Part shown: piece by piece, positions 27,949-36,105 of the stretch
Numbering within the stretch: the stretch's first letter is position 1
How the letters are laid out: every line of letters starts with the position of its first letter
DNA from: Shimia sp. CNT1-13L.2
GTDB taxonomy: Bacteria > Pseudomonadota > Alphaproteobacteria > Rhodobacterales > Rhodobacteraceae
Length of the DNA stretch: 64,000 nt
Direction of reading: 5' to 3'
Assembly (NCBI RefSeq): GCF_024331145.1
Contig: NZ_JANDJO010000007.1
Location: 108,454 to 172,453, forward strand
Notes under the pieces: model-generated
Told to the model about the DNA's origin: nothing
Seen by the model: the letters and a program-made list of their open reading frames with translations, nothing else
The model's database searches: none
Made by a program: the position numbers and the translations under genes

Positions 27949-29709
27949 CTAGTCATCCGCCGCAAGCTCTTCGACCATCATGTCACGCATGACGAATTTC
28001 TGCGGTTTGCCGGTGATGGTCATCGGAAGAGCCTCGACCACCCTGAAATGGCGCGGAATCTTGAAATGCGCGATCTGACCCTGGCAGAAGGCGCGCAACT
28101 CGTCCGGCGACAGTGTTTCACCCGGTTTGGGCACCGCCCAGGCGCATACCTCCTCACCGAATTTCTCGTCCGGAATGCCAAAAACCTGCACCTCACTGAC
28201 CTTGGGATGGCGGAACAGGTAATCCTCGATTTCGCGCGGATAGATGTTTTCACCGCCCCGGATGATCATGTCTTTCACCCGGCCGGTAATCTCGCAATAC
28301 CCGTCCTCGTCAATCACCCCCAGGTCGCCGGTCAACATCCACCCATCCACAATGCTTTCGGCGGTTTTCTCTGGATCGTTCCAGTACCCTTTCATCACGA
28401 GATAGCCGCGCGTGCACAATTCCCCCTGTTCGCCGGGCTTCAGTGTTTCCCCGTCGGGGCCCATCACCTTGACTTCAGCGTGCGGGTGAACACGTCCGAC
28501 GGTGGTGACGCGTTTCTCCAGGGGATCGTCTGTAAAGCTTTGCCAGGAAATCGGCGAAGTTTCAGTCATGCCATAACCGATCGTAACCTCGGTCATGTTC
28601 AGCTGCTCCATCACCGCGCGCATCACCTCGATCGGACAGGGGGCACCTGCCATCACACCGGTACGCAGGCGCGCCAAATCGCGAGGCTTCGCACTGAGCG
28701 CCTCGAGCATAGCGACAAACATGGTTGGTACGCCATAGAGTGCCGTGCACCGTTCCGCGGCACAGGCGTCAAGCGCGGTTTCCGGATCAAAGGCCTCGCC
28801 CGGCATCACCATCGCGGCCCCCTTGGTAACACAGCCGAGCGTGCCCAAAACCATGCCGAAACAATGGTACAGCGGCACCGGGATGCACAACCGGTCCGCC
28901 TCTGTAAACTGCATGCGATCAACCGTGAAAAAAGCATTGTTTACAATGTTGTAATGGCTCAACGTCGCCCCCTTGGGCGCCCCCGTTGTGCCGGATGTGA
29001 ACTGCACGTTGATCGCATCATCAGGGTTCAGGCTGGCGGTGATGCCATCCAATCTGAGCTGCTGAGCCGGACCACCCAGATCCTGCAGCTCCGCAAAACT
29101 CCATGCGCCAGGGCCGGGAGCGTCCGACATCACCACAACATGGCGCAGATGCGGCAACTTCACCGACTGCAACCGACCTTTTTCACAAGTCTCCAGTTCG
29201 GGTGCGAGCGTGCGCACCATCTGCGCGTATTCCGAGGACTTGAAGCGTTCCGCCAGCACCAGCGCCTTGCAGCCCACTTTGTTCAACGCATACTCCAACT
29301 CCGCCAGGCGATAGGCCGGGTTGATCGTGACCAGCACCACTCCGATCCGCGCCGTGGCAAACTGCGTCAGAAGCCATTCGAGCCGATTGGGCGACCAGAT
29401 GCCCAACCGGTCCCCCTTGTCCAACCCCAATGCCAACAACCCCGAGGCCAGCTTGTCGACTTCCCGGTCAAGATCATAGTAACTCAAACGGACGCCGGTT
29501 TCGGTGAAGACTGCCGCATCACGCGGCCCGAACTTGGACACGGTTTCGCGCAACATCTGCGGGATGGTGACGTATCGCAGCGCGGGCGTTTCCGGCCCGC
29601 GCACATAGGCGCGCCCGTCTTGCGGTGCCAGCAAAGCGCGGCTTTCCCCGGTCTGCCCCTGCCCGACCCCCCGAATGCGTCCTGCAAGGCTTTCATTCAA
29701 TATCGTCAT
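27949..29709 (-). CDS. AMP-binding acyl-CoA synthetase (FadD-like)
   Basis: A 586-aa ligase activating a carboxylic acid to its CoA thioester via an acyl-adenylate. The P-loop-like motif FTSGTTGAPKGATLSHYN, the adenylate motif YGMTETSPISW and the C-terminal hinge region ITGRVKDMIIRGGENIYP are all intact. A conserved Lys near the end (TITGKPQKF) fits the catalytic lysine. It is the last gene of the amide-importer operon, 11 bases after the ATPase-amidase gene. The likely role is to activate the acid released by the amidase. Chain length or aromatic preference cannot be told. Confidence 0.88.
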   Translation of the reverse strand: MTILNESLAGRIRGVGQGQTGESRALLAPQDGRAYVRGPETPALRYVTIPQMLRETVSKFGPRDAAVFTETGVRLSYYDLDREVDKLASGLLALGLDKGDRLGIWSPNRLEWLLTQFATARIGVVLVTINPAYRLAELEYALNKVGCKALVLAERFKSSEYAQMVRTLAPELETCEKGRLQSVKLPHLRHVVVMSDAPGPGAWSFAELQDLGGPAQQLRLDGITASLNPDDAINVQFTSGTTGAPKGATLSHYNIVNNAFFTVDRMQFTEADRLCIPVPLYHCFGMVLGTLGCVTKGAAMVMPGEAFDPETALDACAAERCTALYGVPTMFVAMLEALSAKPRDLARLRTGVMAGAPCPIEVMRAVMEQLNMTEVTIGYGMTETSPISWQSFTDDPLEKRVTTVGRVHPHAEVKVMGPDGETLKPGEQGELCTRGYLVMKGYWNDPEKTAESIVDGWMLTGDLGVIDEDGYCEITGRVKDMIIRGGENIYPREIEDYLFRHPKVSEVQVFGIPDEKFGEEVCAWAVPKPGETLSPDELRAFCQGQIAHFKIPRHFRVVEALPMTITGKPQKFVMRDMMVEELAADD

Positions 29710-29720
29710 CGCCGCCTCCC

Positions 29721-32123
29721 TTAAAATGTCCGCCAGTCGCCACTTTGCTCAAACGCATGCGCGGCTTGGTAAATCTTCATCTCGCCGTAGTGCGGGCCGA
29801 CCAGCATCATGCCGATAGGCAACCCTTCCAAAAGCCCGCAGGGCACGTTCATCGCCGGCAAACCGCCGTTGAAAGGCGCGGTATTGGCGACCATTTCAAA
29901 GGCGCGTTGTACATAAAGGCTGATCGAACAATCGGCTGGCGGGATTTCCTGCGGTTTGATCGGCAGGGTCGGCATCAGCAACAGGTCGTATTGCGTCAGC
30001 GCCGCCAGGTAGCGTTCGTTCACCATCCGCATGATGTTCTGGCCCTTGCCATAGAACCGTCCGCGATATTGCGTCTGGAAATGCTCGCCAACAAACATGC
30101 ATGCCTTGAGACTGTGGCTCAGTTCATCCGCACGGGATCGCCACTGAGCCATGTGATCGGTCATGGAGGGCAGGAACAACCCGCGATAATTGCTGCCCGC
30201 GGAATTGCCCCACATCATGCCATCCTGCAGCCCCTCCAGCGTGATCGCAGTCCAGGCATCGACGGCCGTGTGGTGTTCGGGGATCGAGACCTCTTCGACG
30301 CGCGCCCCCATTTCGCGGAACCGCTCGGCGGCCTGCATCACCAGCCCGTCCACATCAGCTTCGCTCGTGGGGTGGGCAAAGCCTTCTTTCAGGATGCCGA
30401 TCCGCAACCCTTGCGCACCGCGCCCCAGAGCCTCGGTATAGCGATAGACTTTGGGTTTGTACTGGCGCGGGTCCAGCCCGTCTTCGCCTGCCAACACCTC
30501 GAGTAGTAGCGCGTTGTCGGCCACCGTGTTTGTCACCGGCCCCAAATGATCGATGGTCTGTTCGATTGGCATCGCGCCGGTATAGGGCACCAGACCATGT
30601 GTCGGCTTCATGCCATAGACGCCGCAGTTCGAAGACGGGATGCGGATCGATCCCCCCTGATCCCCGGCGATGGCCATGTCGACCTCGCCCGCGGCAACCA
30701 GCGCCGCAGACCCGCCCGAGGATCCGCCCGCCATGTACCCCCGCTTCCACGGATTGTGGATTGGCCCCTTGGCGTTGGTATGCGAACCGCCCGAAAGACA
30801 GAAGTTCTCACAATGGGCCTTGCCCGCGATGACCGCACCGGCGTCCAACATGCGAGTGACGATGGTGGCGTCGATCTCGGGGGTATAACCCTCCATGATG
30901 GACGAGCCGTTCATCATCGGCACACCCGCCAGGCAGATCGTGTCTTTCAGCGCAATACGCTTGCCACGCAACGGCCCGTCCGGCGCGCCCTTGATGTCCG
31001 TCTTGACGTACCAGGCATTAAGCGGGTTTTCCGATACTGGCGGGAAATGCCCCGGACTACGCGGATAGCGCACCTCGGGCAGGTGATCGGGCATCGCATC
31101 CAGCCGGTCATAGGCCTGCATATAGGGCTCGATGATTTGCGAATACTCTGCCAGCTCTTCGTCCGACAGGCTCATGCCGAAGCGCGCCGCCATCCGGCGC
31201 ATCTGTTCCAATGTGGGGCGTTTGATGGTCATCGCGGTCACCGTGTTGATCTGTGTTTGGGGCGCAGGCGCGTGGCCTGCGGATGTTTTTGCAAGGGTGT
31301 TTTCGGTCGGGAAACTTGCCGGGGTCGGCACTGCCTGCACCGCAGGCGCCTTGGCAGGTGCGACAGGCGATCCGGTGCTGCTGCGCGTGGCACGCGCGGC
31401 GCCAAAGCCAAGGAAATGATCGACCTTGGCCTGATCGGCCAGATCCGCACGGCTGAGCTCGCCGGTGATCCGGCCGCGCTCAAGAACGAGAACCCGGTCG
31501 CTGAGGTCCGAGATAAAATCAAAGTTCTGCTCGACCAGCAGGATCGACAGCCCGCGTTTCTCCCTCAAAGCCAAAAGCGTTTCGGCCATTTCCTCAATGA
31601 TCGAAGGTTGGATGCCCTCGGTCGGTTCATCCAGCAACAGGAAGTCCGGATCCCCCATCAGGCACCGCGCCAGCGCCAGAAGTTGCTGTTCCCCGCCCGA
31701 CAGGGCCCCGCCCTCGCGATCCAGAAGGCGTTTGAGGCGAGGGAAATCCGACAACACGCTTTCCACGACTTCTGCCTCGGAGGCACCGGAGTAATCGTGC
31801 CAGGCGAACCTCAGATTGTCCCGCACCGAGAGTTGCGGGAAAATCCCCCGCCCCTGCGGCACATACCCAAGCCCCATCCCGGCGCGTTCAAAAGGCGGCG
31901 CCCGGGTGATCTCGCTCTGGTGATACCGCACCTGCCCCGAAGTGGCTGGCAGAAAGCCCATAAGCGTTTTCAACAGCGTGGTCTTGCCCATGCCATTGTG
32001 CCCCAGGATGCCGACCACCTCGTTTTCGGCCACTTCGAATTCAATCCCATGCAGGATCGGTACGCGGCCATAGCCGCCCGACAGGCTCTTGATTTCCAAG
32101 AGCGTATTTACTTCGTCGCTCAT
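29721..32123 (-). CDS. Fusion of LivF/UrtE-type ABC ATPase and amidase-signature hydrolase
   Basis: An 800-aa single frame. Residues 1-~240 are a complete branched-chain/urea-type ATPase: Walker A GHNGMGKT 41-48, LSGGEQ 141-146, Walker B FLLLDEP 161-167. Residues ~243-295 are an Ala/Pro/Thr-rich linker. Residues ~298-800 are an amidase-signature enzyme with Lys393 in RIALKDT, the cis-Ser in GGSSGGSAA (~468-469) and nucleophile Ser492 in DQGGSIRIPSS. The second half begins MTIKRPTLEQM, like a free-standing amidase start, so an internal ATG (about 31230) could also yield amidase alone; only a weak GGTGA precedes it. It sits between the LivG-like ATPase and the acyl-CoA ligase. Confidence 0.9.
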   Translation of the reverse strand: MSDEVNTLLEIKSLSGGYGRVPILHGIEFEVAENEVVGILGHNGMGKTTLLKTLMGFLPATSGQVRYHQSEITRAPPFERAGMGLGYVPQGRGIFPQLSVRDNLRFAWHDYSGASEAEVVESVLSDFPRLKRLLDREGGALSGGEQQLLALARCLMGDPDFLLLDEPTEGIQPSIIEEMAETLLALREKRGLSILLVEQNFDFISDLSDRVLVLERGRITGELSRADLADQAKVDHFLGFGAARATRSSTGSPVAPAKAPAVQAVPTPASFPTENTLAKTSAGHAPAPQTQINTVTAMTIKRPTLEQMRRMAARFGMSLSDEELAEYSQIIEPYMQAYDRLDAMPDHLPEVRYPRSPGHFPPVSENPLNAWYVKTDIKGAPDGPLRGKRIALKDTICLAGVPMMNGSSIMEGYTPEIDATIVTRMLDAGAVIAGKAHCENFCLSGGSHTNAKGPIHNPWKRGYMAGGSSGGSAALVAAGEVDMAIAGDQGGSIRIPSSNCGVYGMKPTHGLVPYTGAMPIEQTIDHLGPVTNTVADNALLLEVLAGEDGLDPRQYKPKVYRYTEALGRGAQGLRIGILKEGFAHPTSEADVDGLVMQAAERFREMGARVEEVSIPEHHTAVDAWTAITLEGLQDGMMWGNSAGSNYRGLFLPSMTDHMAQWRSRADELSHSLKACMFVGEHFQTQYRGRFYGKGQNIMRMVNERYLAALTQYDLLLMPTLPIKPQEIPPADCSISLYVQRAFEMVANTAPFNGGLPAMNVPCGLLEGLPIGMMLVGPHYGEMKIYQAAHAFEQSGDWRTF

Positions 32124-32125
32124 TC

Positions 32126-32842
32126 TCAGGCCTTCTTTCCAAGATAGACATTCCGCACGGTCTGATCCGCCATGACGCGGTCGACGTGGTCTTCCATGAG
32201 CACCGCGCCCTGGTGAAACACGGTGACGGTTTCCGCGATCGAGCGGATGAACTGCATGTCGTGTTCGACCACCACCACCGCTGCGGTGCGGGTAAGTTCG
32301 TGAATGATTTCTGTCATGCGGGCGACGTCCTCGGCGCTCATCCCCGCCGCAGGTTCGTCCAGAAGCACCAGCCAGGGGTCGCCGACCGCCACAAGGCCCA
32401 GTTCGACCAATTGCCTTTCCCCATGGGCCAATTGCCCGAGATCGGTTTTCGCAATCGCGCCCAGCGCCAGCCGGTCGATCATCGCGTCGCCACGCTCCCG
32501 TGCCTCTACTGCGCTGTGGAAGCGCCGCGCCGCCATCCAGATGTTTTCGCGCACGCTCAGCCCGTCCATCACGTTCGGTGTCTGGGTCTTGATCCCCACG
32601 CCAAGCGAAGCAATCTGGTGGGGGCGCCAGCCGGTGACCTCCTGCCCACGCATGAAGATCTGCCCTTCACTTGGCGTCAAAAGCCCGGCGACACATTTGA
32701 AGAACGTCGATTTTCCCGCCCCGTTTGGCCCGATCAGACAGCGCAACTCGCGCGCCTGTAGTTTCAGATTGACGTTGTCATTGGCCACCACGCCGCCGAA
32801 CCGCATGGTCAATCCGCTGCTCTCAAGTACGATCTCAACCAT
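32126..32842 (-). CDS. Branched-chain/urea-type ABC ATPase (LivG/UrtD-like)
   Basis: A 238-aa ATPase. Walker A GPNGAGKSTFF is near residue 35, the signature-like LAHGERQLVELGL replaces the usual LSGGQ, and Walker B is WLVLLDEPAAGM. The LAHGERQ variant is the UrtD/LivG pattern. ATG 32842 (MVEIVLES), after GGAGG, overlaps the permease stop by eight bases; a longer frame adds 42 unrelated residues. It pairs with the ATPase half of the downstream fusion. Confidence 0.9.
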   Translation of the reverse strand: MVEIVLESSGLTMRFGGVVANDNVNLKLQARELRCLIGPNGAGKSTFFKCVAGLLTPSEGQIFMRGQEVTGWRPHQIASLGVGIKTQTPNVMDGLSVRENIWMAARRFHSAVEARERGDAMIDRLALGAIAKTDLGQLAHGERQLVELGLVAVGDPWLVLLDEPAAGMSAEDVARMTEIIHELTRTAAVVVVEHDMQFIRSIAETVTVFHQGAVLMEDHVDRVMADQTVRNVYLGKKA

Positions 32843-33869
32843 GTCGTGCCCTCCGTTTGCGGCGCGTGTCGTGCATCTTGCCGAAACCGCGCCGACCAAA
32901 GCTGATCTTCCACAGGCCGCTGAAGGCCGGCACGACGCCCTTGGGCAGGAACAGAACAAAAAGAACAAGGATCAGCCCGGTGATCAGCGTGTTATCGATG
33001 GTCGACTGCTGACCCAGCAGGAACTTCATATAGGCAAGACCGGCGGCTCCCAGGATCGGCCCCAGACGCGTGCCCAGCCCCCCGACGATGCACCAGATGA
33101 TGATCTCGGCAGATTGCGGCATGTTGAACAAGGTCGGGGTAACGATCTCCCCCCAATTTGCGAAAAGCGCGCCAGCCAGTCCGGCAATGGCCGCGCCGAT
33201 ACCAAACAGCACGGTCTTACGCGCCGCCACGTCATAGCCCATCAGCGCAATCCGCACTTCGTTTTCGCGGATACCAACGGCAATACGCCCAAAGGAAGAC
33301 CGCAAGAGAAACGTCACCAGAAGGAAGACAATTACCAGCGCCACCGCGCAGAAGTAGTAGTAGGCGTCGCCCCAGATATAGGCGTCCGGATTGCCCGGCA
33401 CGTTCAAGGTCTGGAAACCGGGAATGCCGTTGTAACCGCCCAGTCGAGCCTTGCCGATCACGTACTGCGGCCCGGCGGTGGAATTGATGAACTTGAACAG
33501 GATCAGCGTTACAACCAGCGTGATGACGCCGAGATAGACATCGGTCAAACGGCCGTAGAACATCATTGCCCCTAACAACAGGGCAAAGGTGGCGGGGACA
33601 AGCACCGCCAGGACCATCGGCAAAGTGCTTTCGCCAAAATTGATCGCGGCAATCGCGTAGGTATAAGCACCAAGGCCAAAGAACGCGCCCTGACCGAAAC
33701 ACAGGATACCGCCAAACCCCCAGATCAGGCCGAGGCTGAGACCCAGCATCCCGTAGATGATAAGTACCGTGAGTGTGTAGGTGCCGATCACGTAAGGCGC
33801 GAGCCAGATCAGGATGGCGGACACGACAAGCGTGGTCAGGATATCTTTGCTAACAGGGGTCTGCATCAC
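32835..33869 (-). CDS. Branched-chain/urea-type ABC permease (LivM/UrtC-like)
   Basis: A 344-aa permease with about ten hydrophobic segments, LivM-type motifs (LIWGFGGILCFGQGAFFGLGAY and GIRENEVRIALMGYD) and a basic C-terminal tail. The start overlaps the LivH-like stop as ATGA. It forms the inner-membrane channel with the 33866-34732 product. In UrtC-like members the substrate is urea or short amides; the adjacent amidase favours an amide. Confidence 0.9.
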   Translation of the reverse strand: MMQTPVSKDILTTLVVSAILIWLAPYVIGTYTLTVLIIYGMLGLSLGLIWGFGGILCFGQGAFFGLGAYTYAIAAINFGESTLPMVLAVLVPATFALLLGAMMFYGRLTDVYLGVITLVVTLILFKFINSTAGPQYVIGKARLGGYNGIPGFQTLNVPGNPDAYIWGDAYYYFCAVALVIVFLLVTFLLRSSFGRIAVGIRENEVRIALMGYDVAARKTVLFGIGAAIAGLAGALFANWGEIVTPTLFNMPQSAEIIIWCIVGGLGTRLGPILGAAGLAYMKFLLGQQSTIDNTLITGLILVLFVLFLPKGVVPAFSGLWKISFGRRGFGKMHDTRRKRRARHG

Positions 33870-34732
33870 AGCTTCCCCTTGAAAAAGCGGCTCGTAATGC
33901 CCTGCGGCATCAGGCGCAGCAGGATAACGGCCGTAACCAACAGAGCGACGTCGCCCATGATCGGCGAAACCGCAAAGGCAAAGACCTGGTTGACCACACC
34001 GAACGACGTGGCCGAACTGACCAGCCCCGCGATCAGGGAAGGTCCGCCTGCCACCACGGTAATGAACGACTTGGCGATATAGTTGATGCCGGATGTGGGC
34101 ACGAGCCCGACCAGAGGCGCAACGATGGCTCCTGCCAGTCCAGACAAAGCCGAGCCGCAGAAAAATGTCGCCATGTAGATACGGTCAGGGCTGTAGCCCA
34201 GCGCCGCCGCCATGTCGGAGCGCTGCATCGCCCCACGTGCAATCAGCCCGGCGCGGGTCCCGCGCAGCACCGCAAACAGCAATACCAACAGCGCAACCGC
34301 CACCACGATGATGAAAAAGTTATAGCCGTTGATCTGGTAGTCCCCCACGGCAAATCCGGGGATCGGCGTCGAAATACCCGTGGTGGTATTGCCAAAAATC
34401 ATCGTCGCCATGCCGACGAAAAACAGGCTCAGACCCCAGGTCGCCAGCATGGTGTCCACCAGTCGGCCATAGAGATGCCGGATCACCAGCCGCTCCACCA
34501 CCAGCCCGATCAGCCCCACCACAAGGGGCGCAATCACCAGCATCGCAACAAAGACATTCACACCAAGGTTGACGGCGGTGATGGTGGCATAGCCGCCCAT
34601 CATCATGAACTCGCCATGTGCCAGGTTGATGACCTTCATCATCCCGAACACCACGGCCAGACCGGCGCTTATCACGACCAGCGTCGCCACCGCGTAGAGC
34701 ACTTCGACAAGAAAGACGAAACTCAGATCCAT
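33866..34732 (-). CDS. Branched-chain/urea-type ABC permease (LivH/UrtB-like)
   Basis: A 288-aa permease with LivH features: VFGMMKVINLAHGEFMMMGGY early, then the RGTRAGLIARGAMQRSDMAAALG loop. ATG 34732 (MDLSFVFLVEV) follows AGAGG; the longer frame adds 39 residues from the intercistronic region. A 76-base gap with a strong hairpin separates it from the binding-protein gene. Confidence 0.9.
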   Translation of the reverse strand: MDLSFVFLVEVLYAVATLVVISAGLAVVFGMMKVINLAHGEFMMMGGYATITAVNLGVNVFVAMLVIAPLVVGLIGLVVERLVIRHLYGRLVDTMLATWGLSLFFVGMATMIFGNTTTGISTPIPGFAVGDYQINGYNFFIIVVAVALLVLLFAVLRGTRAGLIARGAMQRSDMAAALGYSPDRIYMATFFCGSALSGLAGAIVAPLVGLVPTSGINYIAKSFITVVAGGPSLIAGLVSSATSFGVVNQVFAFAVSPIMGDVALLVTAVILLRLMPQGITSRFFKGKL

Positions 34733-34760
34733 CTTTGGCCTCTTGTAAATTAGGAGATTC

Positions 34761-34788
34761 GGCGCGGCGGGGGAGTGACCGCCGCGCC
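34761..34788 (-). other. Intercistronic stem-loop in the amide-type importer operon
   Basis: GGCGCGGCGG (34761-34770), an 8-base loop and CCGCCGCGCC (34779-34788) form a perfect 10-bp hairpin directly after the binding-protein gene. There is no T run after it. It matches hairpins in the same position in the other two ABC operons of this window. Confidence 0.7.
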
Positions 34789-34808
34789 ATTGGCAACCGC
34801 GACGCGCG

Positions 34809-36023
34809 TCAGAGCTCGTATTGCGTGTTGTCGTTCGGATTGGACGCAAGGTCGCACACCGCCTGGGTGTCGATCGGCTGGCGCTGCGGCAGGGTTTCGA
34901 TCACCTTCATCTCCTGGTTCTCGAACTCCATCAGATGCACGTCCAGCACCGCGTGGTGAGTTTTCGGATCGACCGTGATCTTGCCGCCGGGTCCATCAAT
35001 GGAAATACCACTTTCCAGTGCCGCAATGATCGCATCGCGGTCCATGGAACCGGCCATTTCCACCGCCTTGGCCCAGGTTTTCACGCCCTGATAGGTCGAC
35101 ACCGCGGTTTCATGAATGTTGTCCGAACTGCCATAAGCCGCCGCCCAAGCGGTTTTGAACGCCTTGTTTTCGGGCGTGTCCAGTTGCTGAGAGTAGTTGT
35201 AGGCAACCATGATCCCGTCGCCTTCTTCCGGCGTCAGCACCTTTTGTTCGTTACCAACACCCAGCGTGGTCGACGCAAGCGCAATCTTGTCTTTCATGCC
35301 TGAAGCAGCCCACTGGCGGAAGAACGACAGATGCGCACCGCCCACCAGGGGCGCAATCACCAAATCGGGGCCAACCCCTTGGATCTTGGCGATTGTCGAA
35401 CCGAAATCGCTCACATCCAGAGGGAAGAAATCATTGCCGACCACTTCCCCGCCGTTTTCCGCGACGAACTTCTGGATCCAGCGCGAGGTGATCTGACCAT
35501 AGTTGTAGTCAGCGGCCAGGATATAAACCTTGGGACCGGACTTCTTCATCGCATAGGGCACCAGAGCCTCAACCTGCTGGGCCGGGGTCACGCCATTGAT
35601 AAAGATGTTGCGATCACAGACGCCGCCTTCGTAAAGCACGTTGTAAAAATACAGCGTCTTGGTCTTGCGCATGGTCTGTCGGATCGCCTCGCGGCTGGCC
35701 GACAGGATGCCACCATGCACCACGTCCACCTTGTCCTGGCGGGTCAACTGTTGGCCGTACTGCGAATAAAGCGCCATGTCCGACTGGGTGTCATAGGCGG
35801 TCACTTCGACCTGTTTACCCAGCAATCCACCGGCAGCGTTGATCTCCTGAACCGCAAGGCGCATCGCCTGGTCCATCGGCTTGCCATAGGCGTCAAACGG
35901 CCCTGATGTGTCCAGAATGGACCCCAGCTTGATCACGTCGCCGGCCATCGCCACGCGGGGCAGCAGGCTGGCTGCGGTCAGGGCGGCGGCACCGCCAAGC
36001 AATTCTCTCCTGTTCAGAGACAT
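34809..36023 (-). CDS. ABC substrate-binding protein, urea/short-chain-amide type (UrtA/FmdD-like)
   Basis: A 404-aa type-I periplasmic binding protein. The N-terminus NRRELLGGAAALTAASLLP looks like a Tat-type signal. The mature protein starts VIKLGSILDTSGPFDAYGK, and ADYNYGQITSRWIQKF and GGAHLSFFRQWAASGM resemble the amide/urea-binding (AmiC/UrtA/FmdD) group rather than leucine-binding LivK. It supplies ligand to the LivHM-like permeases. A cytoplasmic relative (37832-38968) lies upstream in the same operon. Confidence 0.87.
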   Translation of the reverse strand: MSLNRRELLGGAAALTAASLLPRVAMAGDVIKLGSILDTSGPFDAYGKPMDQAMRLAVQEINAAGGLLGKQVEVTAYDTQSDMALYSQYGQQLTRQDKVDVVHGGILSASREAIRQTMRKTKTLYFYNVLYEGGVCDRNIFINGVTPAQQVEALVPYAMKKSGPKVYILAADYNYGQITSRWIQKFVAENGGEVVGNDFFPLDVSDFGSTIAKIQGVGPDLVIAPLVGGAHLSFFRQWAASGMKDKIALASTTLGVGNEQKVLTPEEGDGIMVAYNYSQQLDTPENKAFKTAWAAAYGSSDNIHETAVSTYQGVKTWAKAVEMAGSMDRDAIIAALESGISIDGPGGKITVDPKTHHAVLDVHLMEFENQEMKVIETLPQRQPIDTQAVCDLASNPNDNTQYEL

Positions 36024-36105
36024 GTCATGTCCTCCGTTGGTTAGGTTCTGTTGGAAGGTTCTCGGGCCTAGTGGCGGCCCGCGATTGGGGTGGTGACGTG
36101 GCCCG

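Noticed and set aside
27925..29724. A 599-codon plus-strand frame opposite the acyl-CoA synthetase
   Set aside because: It is a complementary-strand shadow of a clear AMP-binding enzyme; no start signal.
30546..32147. A 533-codon plus-strand frame opposite the ATPase-amidase gene
   Set aside because: Antisense to an intact fusion protein whose motifs are all present; no independent support.
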